Assembly (NCBI GenBank): GCA_023548195.1
Contig: JAJHZJ010000416.1
Span: forward strand, 2,502,396 to 2,566,395
DNA: 64,000 bases
Source of the DNA: Bettongia penicillata ogilbyi
Taxonomy: Eukaryota > Chordata > Mammalia > Diprotodontia > Potoroidae
Direction of reading: 5' to 3'
Below, in pieces: positions 32,816 through 42,898 of the stretch. A program made the translations under genes and the position numbers. Each line of letters starts with the position of its first letter. Within the stretch, counting starts at the first letter, position 1. Below the pieces are notes generated by a model, which was not told where the DNA came from, did no database searches, and saw only the letters and a list, made by a program, of their open reading frames with translations.

Positions 32816-32849
32816 ATTGCTGGACAATCTTTAACTATAGTAGGCTGAC

Positions 32850-32970
32850 AAGTACTTGTACATCCCTCCTTGCACTCCTGTAAGACAAGGGTTGAGTGAT
32901 ATTCCTGTGTCTCTTTAAGTGTTAAGCATAGTGCTGGGCACCTATCTGATGCTAAAGAAATAATTAATTT
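32850..32970 (+). mobile_element. L2 3' end, decayed
   Basis: TTAAGCATAGTGCTGGGCAC-CTATCTGATGCTAAAGAA corresponds to the L2 'gcacagtgcctggcacata..gcttaataa' segment. Confidence 0.5.
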
Positions 32971-33034
32971 GCTTTAGAAAATCCTGTGTGTCGGTAGGTG
33001 ACTGCCTATGCAGTATCGTTTTTGGTTTTGGTCT

Positions 33035-33238
33035 GGACCTGTGATCTCATCAGCGTAGGGAAGCCTAATAGTCACTAATACTAATGACATGAAAGACATC
33101 TAACTTCTCATTTTAAAGAGTTCCCTGGGGGCTGCTGAGAAGTCAAGTCACTTGCCAATGGCCAAACAACATGTCAGATAGAAGACCTGAACCTAGCTCT
33201 TCCTGTTTCCAAAGCTGCCCTCTATTCATTACACAATT
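33035..33238 (-). mobile_element. MIR-type SINE variant, antisense
   Basis: CTGTGATCTCATCAGCGTAG-GGAA start, 'caagtcacttgccaatggcc' core, and head GACCTGAACCTAGCTCTTCC. Same variant as 55,265-55,472. Confidence 0.6.
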
Positions 33239-33550
33239 CTTCCTTTCACAGTATGATCTAAGGAAAATAAAAAGTCCGTTGACCCCAAGGTTTCTCCCAT
33301 CAGTCTTCTTGGGGTCCCCTTTAATTGTTCTCTTTAAAGAGCCATGCATTTTTACTATACTATGGCATTTGGCAGGCATTAGATGAACTCATTATGATCA
33401 CTCATTGTCATACACCTAGGGAGTGAGACACAAAGGCCATCTGTTTTGATGCAGAGTGACGGGGACGATGGGGCAGAGCTATAGTGGGAATGAGAAAGCA
33501 TTGGGCAGTGGCTATGGGACGTAGTCCAGGTAAGACTCCTCTATTGTTAT

Positions 33551-34114
<564 letters not shown>

Positions 34115-34174
34115 AAAAAAAAAAACTGGGTTCAGTCTGAAATTAGGATTTTCTGCCTATTTAGAGGCAGACCC

Positions 34175-34325
34175 CCTTAAGGTGGGATCCACCAACTTGA
34201 TTTTGATAACTATATTTTAATAAAATTGTTTTTCTAGGGAATACTACATATTTTCATTTATGCACTTAAAATAATATTCTGAGAAGGGAGTCAAGCAAAG
34301 GTGGCCATGACACATAGAAAGGCAG
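34175..34325 (-). mobile_element. Short non-autonomous DNA transposon (hAT-like MITE), opposite to 39,826 copy
   Basis: TTTTGATAACTATATTTTAA, CATTTATGCACTTAAAATAA, TATTCTGAGAAGGGAGTC and GGCCATGACACATAGAAAGG are the reverse complement of the element split at 39,826-42,000. Name not certain. Confidence 0.6.
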
Positions 34326-34329
34326 GAAT

Positions 34330-35985
34330 CTGATGTCTAAGGAGATTTGTAGCATTGGGAGCTAACTCTTCCCTAGAGTAATGCCATTCACAATGAATTT
34401 CCCTGGGTAAGTAGGGGTAGCATGAGGTCATTTGGTGTTCAGAAAGGTTAGGGTGGTGGTATAGACACCAGAAGTGGGTTTGGAAAGGTCAATCCTGATT
34501 CTACTGATGGAGAAACTGATCCCCAGAGAATCAAATTGCTTAGTTCCAGGGAAGAATGCAGCAAGTGATTCACAGATTGGCCATTTATTTGCCCTGGTCT
34601 GTTTCTGTTGGTCTCTGGGTAGCCTCTGCAGAAGTATATGGCCATTCATGAAGTGGATGATGATAAGCCAGAGTCCACTCAAGTCAGGTTGGTCTGGGGA
34701 TACATTCTAGGCTTTGGGGAGGGTGGGTTTCTAGTTCAGAGCACTTCCATATAGGCCAAAACTTTGTTCAGATCCAATAACTCCTCATTCTCAGTTTGGA
34801 TAAATTTCCCACTTGCCTCAAAGTCTCCTAAAAACAGAGGCCAGACATCGGTCAGTTTTGGTATGTATAGAATCCGTGAAGGGGCACAGGAATCTAGCAA
34901 TGAAAATCATTTCTTAGGAATACTCAGGAGTGAAGTGGCCACCAGCAGGGCTGGCCCCTCTTAGATAGAGGTACTCTCTGGCTGGAGCATCAAGATGCTA
35001 TCCGGATGGGACTCACCTATTTTTGTGTGGTCTTATCTTATTAAAAAAACTGAGCTTAGCCTGAAGCAAGGATTTTTCATCTATGAACTTTTGGTTTGAA
35101 AAGCCTTTCAGCTTACAGCTTGACTTGAAACATCCCTTGATTTTTTTTTTTAACTTGAACAAAAGTAGAATGTTGGCTTCTTTTAGGGGTGATGGGGAAA
35201 GGGAACTAAATCTTATGACTCCAGATAATCTTTGTGAGCTTGTGGCATGGTGTAATATGAGAACCCCTGGAGGAAACTTAGTTGATGACCAGGTTTGGAG
35301 TCACGAAGAAATACCAAGCAACAGTGCAGAGTAGATATGCCTAAGATTTGCTTCCACTCAATTCCACCCTCCCCCCTACTTCCTCACCTCCAGATGCACA
35401 GACATGTTTTCATTCCCTCCTCACAGCAATAAGTCTGGTTTAAAGGGCACCCAAAGGTCTGCCTCTCTGATCCCAAAGACCTCAACCCCACCAGCACCAC
35501 TCCTCCATACCACCAGACAGCCATGGTACTAACAACCTTGCCATCTGTAAAAAACAAAACAAACAGAACAAAAAGCCTTCTGGGGCCATGCTTATTTAAC
35601 TAAGGCTGTTCTGTTTCTTGGGAGGCTGAATCCATTAGGGAGATACTCCACCATTGCAGATTACATTATCTAATCTAATGGGTTCTGCTCATTAACAGTC
35701 CAGTTCCAATGGAGTATGATGCTTGGATGCGTAAAACTGGAGTGTGAGCTAGAGATATGTTGTGAAATACTGGAAGTACTGGCCTCTATGATTAGGGAAC
35801 TTGGACAGTTAGGGAGAAATAGGAGGGTACTATGTACCTGGAGGAGGGGGTGAATCAAAAAGGCTCTGGGGATATGGGAAGGAGTTGTGGAAAGGAATAG
35901 AAGGCTAGCTTTACTTAATTCATTGTTTTGTCTATGGCCTAAATCTATCTTAAGCAACTCATTTAACACTCTTTCCTAGAGTCAT
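34330..35985. other. Mostly unique sequence, no gene
   Basis: No repeat recognised over ~1.6 kb. Frames of up to 99 codons are not recognisable. Confidence 0.4.
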
Positions 35986-35988
35986 TTT

Positions 35989-36025
<37 letters not shown>

Positions 36026-36028
36026 GTA
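35989..36028. repeat. (TG)n microsatellite
   Basis: About 19 TG units with one CG. Confidence 0.95.
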
Positions 36029-37005
36029 AGATGAGTTCACAAAGACAAAAGAAGGCTCTTGTGCCCCCAAAACATCCTTATCTTCTACCATAAATATATT
36101 CTAGAAATCCTAAAATGGATCATATGTCCAGTGTTTCAGTATTATAACAACTTTGAAAAATGAGGCAAAAAGTTACTTAACAAAAGCAATTCTTAGCATG
36201 TGGCCCTTGTTCCTGGGCACTTGCTATGAGTGGGTATTAAACTGGATGCAGCATGGCCACATTTGAGATTTATGGCCTTTCCTCCCTTAATGGGGTGGGA
36301 TTTTCCTGTCCATTCTATATATCCTTCCAATCTTCTGATAAGGCAAGTATATGGAAAATGCCAATGGCTCCATGCTCCCCTATCCCCTTGGAAGAGACAC
36401 AAAGGAACATAGATTATTCTAAGGTCTCCCAGAAAGGCAAGGGCCACTGAGAGCATGACCCAGCTCCCCTGGCTCCTCAGTTTAGCCTTTTGTCCTTTTG
36501 GACCCAATAACCTCTTTCTGCCCCCGTTTGGTCAGAATTGGTGATGGATGCTTATTCTCAAATAGTTTCCAATTAGCCAAAGTGCACACAACCCTTTTCA
36601 GAACCTCTTTTAAATGCTTTTAGAGCAACATGGAGAAAGGAATCTAAAAACAATTCTCTAAAGCTGCAATAAAGACATGGGGACCCTGAGAGAGCAGCTG
36701 TGGGCATTTGTTCTCACATTTAATATTGTGGGTTTCTTTATAAGCCCCCTGTAAGGGTGCTGGAAACTCCTTTCATGTCAATCGTCCAGGAATAATAAGT
36801 CAGGGGTCTACTCTTGAGTTTTGTGTCCCCGTAGGATAGAGCGCAAGACCCCTATGATCCAGGTTTCAAAGTTTTGAAAATATTTCCTTGCTATAGATTG
36901 TTTTCCAAGGAATGACTTCACAGTGGAAAGTTCACAACAGAAAGTTCATTCTGCTCCTGGGCCCCCAAACACTAGAGGCATAGCTTGATATGGAAAACAA
37001 AACAA
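36029..37005. other. Unique sequence, no gene
   Basis: Repeat-free. 36,600-36,800 (e.g. AAAGCTGCAATAAAGACATG, CACATTTAATATTGTGGG) has the look of conserved non-coding DNA. Unproven. Confidence 0.35.
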
Positions 37006-37210
37006 AACATGTACACACATGTATATACACATATATGTCTTTATATACATATAAACATATATGTATGGGTACATACGTATGTGTTTATATATCTATATAT
37101 GCATTTATATATATCATAAGAAAATATATGTACCATATACACATACATATATGTCTGTATATACATGCAAACATGTGTGTGTATGTGTGTATATATATGC
37201 GTATATATCT
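37006..37210. repeat. TATG/ACAT compound microsatellite
   Basis: 200 bp of alternating ATATATG, CACATG and GTATATA units. Confidence 0.95.
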
Positions 37211-37242
37211 CTTCTATCTCTGTAAGACACTTGGTATAAGTA

Positions 37243-37560
37243 GCTGGGCATTGAGGCAGTGCAGTAGATAGAGTGCTGGCTTGGAGTCAGGAAGACCAGC
37301 ATTCAAATCTGACTTAGGTGATTACTAGCTGTATGACCCTGGACAAGTCACTTTACCCTATTGCCTCCATTTCCTCAACTGTAAAAAAGAGCTGGAGAAG
37401 GAAACTACAAATTATTTCAGTATTTGTGCTTGTTTGCCTCAGTTTTCTCATCTGTAAAATGAGCTGGAGAAGGAAATGATAAACCACTCTAGTATCTTTG
37501 CCAAGAAAAACCATAAATTGGGTCCCAAAGGGGACATGATTGAAAGAACTGGATAACAGC
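37243..37560 (+). mobile_element. Mar1-like SINE with internal ~75-bp duplication
   Basis: Head (GGCAGTGCAGTAGATAGAGT) and core are normal. The segment CCTC..TTTCCTCA..CTGTAAAA..GAGCTGGAGAAGGAAA occurs twice, near 37,363-37,425 and 37,436-37,500, before the RTE-like tail. This suggests a tandem duplication or a template slip during reverse transcription. Confidence 0.85.
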
Positions 37561-38538
37561 CTAGGTAGGTAGCTAGGGACAGGTAGCTAGACTTCCTTTG
37601 GGATCAGATATAAAGACCTTCTTCAGTACCTACACTTTTCTCTCAAAGATAATTTTTTTAAATATTGAAATTTCGGAGGTTCTCAAAAAATATTCTCTTA
37701 AAATACAAATGTCCCGAGAAGGAGTAACATTTGAAGTTAACAATCTCAGTACATTAAATGGAGCTTGCTGGTCCATTGTTTTCTGCTGAGGGTAGCTGGT
37801 TAATACAAAACCTCTGTGGAATGGGTCACAAAAAAGGTTCATATGGGTATGGAGGGCAGAATTAGAGTATGGAGCGGGACTCCTGAAGTTGGGAATATTC
37901 TCTGGGGAGGTCAGATGAGAATGGAGGATCAGAGCAGAGGTAGATGGGAAGTACCAAAGGTTAGGTCTGAGGGAGGGAGGAGGTACCCCCAGATAGAACT
38001 TGGCTTCCCAGTTTTGTTGCCCCAAATGGATGTTCCTGCCTTTTCCTGGAGGGGATACCCCCTGACTAGGGCCGAAGTCCCACAGTGCTCTACTTGAGGA
38101 GTCCTTTCCTAAGGTCCTTTCAGGTGTTTCTGATGGCCCAACCACGGTTAGATTCAGTAGGGAGTTGATTAAGATAGCCTTGGGAATTCTCACTTCTCCT
38201 CAGCTCCAATAGCTGTTCTAGGTCGCTAGTCTGAAGGATGCTTGTAAGCTCATATCTGTTCCCTTAGCGCCACACAGATGACAAATACTCATCATAACCT
38301 TCCCTAATAAAGTTCTCTCTGAGGCTGACCTTCAAGCATATGTATATTTAAACTGAGTCATGAGTGCAGAGAAAACACAGCAAGATATGTATCTCATGGA
38401 TTGACCAGCTTTTCTGCCCTTCCTATGTGGTACCAATGTGAAATATGGCAAAAATATTCACATTCCTCACCTTAGGGAGGTGCTTTAGTTGCAAGTGTTT
38501 GGACAATCTAATATTTGACTTGATTTAATATTTAAATA
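37561..38538. other. Unclassified sequence containing the longest open frame
   Basis: No repeat recognised. A 187-codon minus frame spans 37,630-38,193 (separate entry). Confidence 0.4.
37630..38193 (-). CDS. Unrecognised 187-codon open frame (doubtful)
   Basis: Longest open frame in the window. Composition is rich in Pro, Ser, Leu and His. The start MRIPKAILINSLLNL is mildly hydrophobic. I recognise no domain. There is no poly-A signal, intron evidence or repeat context, and a 93-codon frame overlaps on the other strand. It could be an old retroelement piece or chance: 187 codons is unusual but not rare in 64 kb. Confidence 0.12.
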   Translation of the reverse strand: MRIPKAILINSLLNLTVVGPSETPERTLGKDSSSRALWDFGPSQGVSPPGKGRNIHLGQQNWEAKFYLGVPPPSLRPNLWYFPSTSALILHSHLTSPENIPNFRSPAPYSNSALHTHMNLFCDPFHRGFVLTSYPQQKTMDQQAPFNVLRLLTSNVTPSRDICILREYFLRTSEISIFKKIIFERKV

Positions 38539-38539
38539 T

Positions 38540-38640
38540 TAAACAGTTGAAGAAACTGAGGCAGACAGAGGTTAAGTGACTTTAGGTCTCCTTGACCCTA
38601 GGTCCCTGTTCTATCCACCGCACTAGCTAACGGCCTCCCA
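38540..38640 (-). mobile_element. MIR fragment, antisense
   Basis: AGAAACTGAGGCAGACAGAG-GTTAAGTGAC, then 'ctgttctatccaccgcactagct'. Confidence 0.7.
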
Positions 38641-38659
38641 GTCAGTGCTTAAATGCTTG

Positions 38660-39056
38660 CTAGCTGATTGCTTTGAGGCAGGGTTCCCTGTTAGAATGTG
38701 AGCTCCTTGAAAGCAGGATTTTTTAAAAAATGTGTTTACTTGTTTTGTTTTATTTTTCCTTTGTATCCCCAGGGCCAGTGCCTATTATTCATGGGGTTTT
38801 CTTGGTGAAGATACTGGAGTGGTTTGCCATTTCCTTCTCCAGTGTACTCCTATTTTACATATGAGGAATTGAAGGAAACAGGAGGTAAGTGACTTGCCCA
38901 GGGTCACACAGCTAGTAAGTGCCTGAGGCCAGAATTAAATGCAGATCTTGTAGGCTCCAGACCCAGGGCTCTATTCATTGTACCGCCTAGATGCCTGGCA
39001 CATAGTCAATATTACTTAAATAGATTAAACCTTTAATAAATGCTTGTGGATTGACT
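38660..39056 (+). mobile_element. L2 3' end split by an antisense Mar1
   Basis: AGAATGTGAGCTCCTTGAAA and CTTTGTATCCCCAGGGCCAG before the insert. TGCCTGGCACATAGTCAATA and TTTAATAAATGCTTGTGGAT after it. Confidence 0.85.
38786..38993 (-). mobile_element. Mar1-like SINE, antisense
   Basis: TCATGGGGTTTTCTTGGTGA, TGGTTTGCCATTTCCTTCTC, GTGACTTGCCCAGGGTCACA, then a decayed head. Inserted in L2. Confidence 0.88.
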
Positions 39057-39825
39057 GGCTAACCTGTGACCTTTGCTCTTCACCACTGGTGGTACGCTGA
39101 ATGGAATTTTCCCCCAGAGAACTTTCCCCAGTTCCTTGCAAAGCAGCCTGGTCCAACTCCAGTGGGGCAGACAGGAGTGTGAAACTGCTCTGATGGACTT
39201 TAAACCATTCACCTTTCCCCTCCCCTCATGTGTAGCTAGGACTCTGTTGGAAGCATAAACACACTCAAGCTTCTGAGGTTCTCCAAAGGTTAAAAGCGAA
39301 ACTATCGCGCATGTTGGAAGACAATAGAGTACACTTGACCAAAACCTGGGCTGCTGGAAGGAATCAGAGGGACAGGACACTTTATTTGGAAATTAACATT
39401 CCTTAAGCCACCACTGGCCACAGAGATCATAATCAGGTAAGTCTGGTCTTGTTGAGGTTATTAGCTTACCTAGAGCCAGAACTCTGAATGAGTCCTGTAA
39501 TTAAAAACAAAACAGAAAACAACACTCACCGAAGTACATGGGCAGATGGAATCCAAGTGCTCACTGGTCTCCCAGCGGCCCTCACCTTTGGCTTTTTTGT
39601 TATTGCATTGGGAAGGGATTTTAGGAAGAGCTGCTTAAGAGAAAATGAAAGAGAGTCATTTCAAGCAACTGAGAAGACAGGTGGAATGACTTTCACCTGG
39701 GCCCAGCAATGCACAGCTGGTTGGGCTTCCATCTAATGAACTTCACTGGTGGAAAACTACTAATAGAAAAAGTAGAAAAGTAAAGCATGAGTGTCTCTGA
39801 TTCCTTTCTTGCTGGAGACCAAATG
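39057..39825. other. Unclassified sequence, no gene
   Basis: No repeat recognised. A minus frame of 115 codons (39,033-39,380) overlaps the L2 end and is not recognisable. Confidence 0.4.
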
Positions 39826-39898
39826 TTCTTAACCTTCTTTGTGTTATGGACTCCTATGACCACATGCTGAAGCCTATGCGCCCCTTCTCAGAATAATG

Positions 39899-40860
39899 GG
39901 TTTTTTAAAATTAATTTATTTATTTTTAGTTTTCAACATTCATTTTTATAAGATTTTGAGTTCTAAATTTTTCTCCCTTCCCTCTCCCCCAAAAGGCATT
40001 CATTCTGATATATGTATCATCATATTAAATATTTTTCCACATCAGTCATGTTGTGAAAGAAGACTCAGAACAAAAGGGGAAAACCACAAAAATGAAAGAA
40101 CAGCAAAAAAGAGAAAATAGTAAGCTTCTATATTGCATTCAGACTCCATAGTTCCTTCTCTGGATGTGGATAGCATCTTCTGTCATGGGTCTTTTGGAAT
40201 TGACTTAGATCGTTGTATGGCTGAGAAGATCTAGGTCTATGAAAGTTGGTCCTTGCACAATGTTGTTACTGTGTACAATGTTCTTCTGGTTCTTCTCAGT
40301 TTGCTCAACATCAGTTCACATAAGTCTTTCCAGATTTTTCTGAAATCTGCCTGCTCATCATTTCTTATGGAACAATAGTACTCCATTACATCCCTATATC
40401 ACAACTGGTTCAGCCATTCCCCAATTAATAAATCCCCTCAATTTCCAGTTCTTTGCCACCACAAAAAGAATTGCTACAAATATTTTTGTACATGTGGGCC
40501 TTTTCCCATTTTTGTGATTTCTTTGGAATATAGATCCAATAGATTGCTGAATCCAAAGGTATGCATAGTTTATACTCTTTAGGACATAGTTTCAAATTGC
40601 TCTCCAGAATGGTCAGATCAGTTCACAATTCCACCAACAATGCATTAGTGTTCCAATTTTCCCACGTCTTCTCCAACATTTATTATTTTCCCATTTTGTC
40701 ATGGTAGGTAATCCGATAGGTGTGATGTGGTATCTGAGAATTGTTTTAATTTGCATTTCTCTAATCAATAGTTATTTAGAGCATTTTTATATGACTATAG
40801 ATAGCTTAATTTCTTCATTTGAAAACTACTTATTCATATCCTTTGACCATTTATCAGGAA
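39899..40860 (-). mobile_element. L1 3' end, antisense, with target duplication
   Basis: T-rich start (antisense poly-A), then TTTCAACATTCATTTTTATA, GTTGTGAAAGAAGACTC, TACTCCATTACATCC, CAGCCATTCCCCAATTAATA, GTTCACAATTCCACCAACAA and TTTAATTTGCATTTCTCTAA. The 10-bp duplication CAGAATAATG at 39,889-39,898 and 40,861-40,870 bounds it exactly. A 5'-truncated marsupial L1 of ~960 bp. Confidence 0.92.
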
Positions 40861-40995
40861 CAGAATAATGTTTTTAAATGCATAAAGATCTCTCTCTCCA
40901 TTTTCCTGTCCCTCTTCCTATGCATGTGTACATATGAGCTTACATACACACACATGTATTGATGATAGATATAGATATAGATAAACGTGTGTATA

Positions 40996-41881
40996 CAGGC
41001 ATACCTCATTTTGAGTTTATTGCACTTGGTAGATGTTGTGTTTTTTTACAAACTGAAAGTATATATCCCTGCATTGAGCAAGTGTGTTGGTGCCATTTTT
41101 CCAACAGCACATGTTCACATTGTGTCTCTGTGTCACATTTTAGTAATTCTTACAATATTTCAAACTATTTCATTATGATTACATATTATGGTGATCTGTG
41201 ATCAATGGTCTTTGATGTTACTATTGTAATTGATTTCAAGCACCATGGACTGCACGTATGTGGCAGGAAAATTAATTGGTCAATGTGTGTGTTCTGACTA
41301 TTCTACTGACTGGCATTTCCAGTCTCTCCTTGGGCCTACCTTTTCCCTGAGACACAAAGATATTGAAGAATGTTACATAAACTTAGTTGATAAAACAGCA
41401 GCAAGCTTTAAGAGGATTGACTCCAATTTTGATAAAAGTTTTCCTCTTGGTAAAATGCTAACAAACAGCATCATCATACATCAGAGCGGTCTTCATTGTC
41501 TCATGTAAAGAAACTGCCACAGCCCTCCCAACCTTCAGCAAACAACTTCCTGATCAGTCAGCAGCCATCAACAGCAAGGCAAGACCCCAGCAAAAACACT
41601 GTGACTTGCTAACGGTGCAGAGGCTAGCACTGATATATGTACAATCATATTAAATATTTTTCTACATTAGTCAGGTTGTGAAAGAAGAATTTTTTTTAGC
41701 AATAAAGTATTTTTAAATTAAGGTGTGTACATTTAAAAAACACAATTCTATTGCACACTTAATGGACTACAGTGTGGGATAAACATAACTTTTATATGCA
41801 CTGGGAAAGTAAAAAAATTGTGTGACTCACTTGGTTGTGGTAGTCTGGAACTGAAGATGTGATATCTCCAAGGTATGCCTA
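40996..41881 (+). mobile_element. Tigger1-like DNA transposon, internally deleted
   Basis: Left inverted repeat CAGGCATACCTCATTTTGAG (inner boundary of a TA target site at 40,994) and right end CTCCAAGGTATGCCT at ~41,866-41,880 are the Tigger (pogo/mariner superfamily) termini. Matches the Tigger1 5' region (GCATTGAGCAAGTGTG, TGGTGATCTGTGATCAATGG), then jumps to the transposase C-terminal end (TACATAAACTTAGTTGATAA) and 3' UTR (GCAATAAAGTATTTTTAAAT). Most of the transposase is gone, so it is non-autonomous. A 58-bp L1-like segment sits inside it at ~41,630-41,688. Confidence 0.93.
41629..41689 (-). repeat. L1 3' UTR-like segment inside Tigger
   Basis: GATATATGTACAATCATATT-AAATATTTTTC then GTTGTGAAAGAAGAA match the L1 3' regions at ~40,003-40,065 and ~10,935-11,000 (about 90 percent with the nearer one). 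It replaces ~15 bp of Tigger text. It has no poly-A and is too short for a normal L1 insertion. Confidence 0.75.
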
Positions 41882-42094
41882 CATACACACATACACATAC
41901 ACATACACACACGAAACCAAGTATGTTGAAATATAGTTATCAATTTTTTTGTAAAGAGTTTTATAGACCCCAGGTTAACAGTCTGTGTCCTAGATTTATT
42001 CTTCTGTCTTGTCTGGACATTGGCTTAGAGATTTCTGCTCTTTTTGAAGGGATTGTGTCTAATTCTTCCCTCTGTAGTATTTGATATGCTCCAT

Positions 42095-42490
42095 GGCATC
42101 TCTCCTTTCTACCCCCCTTTTCCTCTCACACTGCTATCACCCAAGTTCAGGACCTCATCACCTTTTACTTGAACTTTTGCACAATTAATCTCACCATTGG
42201 AAGTTTCTCCTGTGGCTAATTCATAGCTCATACTGCTGATCCAAAGAATCTTCCTAAAGCATTTGTCCATGTCTCCCTCCCTATTGAGAACCTTCTGTGG
42301 CTCCCTATTCCTTAAGAAATGAAGTAGAAACTCTTCAGCTTGGCTTTTTTTCACAATTTACCTCTTTTCTGGCTTAACTTTTCATTACTTCACTTTTTAT
42401 ACTGGCATTCCCCATCCCCAGGCTGGCCTGAACTCACTTCTGAACTTGTCACTTCATCTCCTACCTCTCAGCCTTTGTATAGATTCTCCC
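42095..42490 (+). mobile_element. L2 LINE, ORF2 C-terminal/3' region
   Basis: TCACCCAAGTTCAGGACCTC-ATCACC, GATCCAAAGAATCTTCCTAA-AGCA, ACCTTCTGTGGCTCCCTATT and TCAGCCTTTG are L2 ORF2-end text. Frames broken. Confidence 0.8.
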
Positions 42491-42493
42491 CAG

Positions 42494-42580
42494 TCAGAAA
42501 GTCCTGAGTTCAAATTCTACCTCTGACATAAACTAGCTGTATGACCCTGGCCAAATCACTTAATCTATGTTGCAGAGCTG
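42494..42580 (+). mobile_element. MIR/Mar1 SINE fragment
   Basis: AAAGTCCTGAGTTCAAATTC, AACTAGCTGTATGACCCTGG, AATCACTTAA. Confidence 0.8.
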
Positions 42581-42848
42581 GTGCTAATCATGACTCAGGT
42601 ATAAGGTGGGTGTTTTCAGGTTAGTATAAAAGGAGATATCCATATGATGTGACTGGTAAGGATGATGGCTTATTGCCCCAGAAAGATGAATTAAAAAGCT
42701 TGCATGTATTTACAGTCTCAAAGATTGGCAGATCCATACATAACTAGATATTCTTACATCTTGGGAAATTCAGTTGGGAGGGAGAGTACAGAGAGCCAGG
42801 AGAGGGGGCAGTACATTCCTCAGAGTGCCTACCCCATTCATAAGGAAC

Positions 42849-42858
42849 GCACACACAT

Positions 42859-42896
<38 letters not shown>
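42849..42896. repeat. (CA)n microsatellite
   Basis: About 20 uninterrupted CA units after a short imperfect start. Confidence 0.95.

Positions 42897-42898
<2 letters not shown>

Larger units (their letters stand above)
39826..42000 (+). mobile_element. hAT-like MITE split into three by later insertions
   Basis: Pieces: GTTCTTAACCTTCTTTGTGT to CAGAATAATG (39,826-39,898), TTTTTAAATGCATAAAG (40,871-40,887), and GTTGAAATATAGTTATCAAT to AGACCCCAGGTTAAC (41,912-41,985). Joined in order they are the reverse complement of 34,175-34,325. An L1 split it first segment from second, and a Tigger with simple repeats split the rest. Confidence 0.65.
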
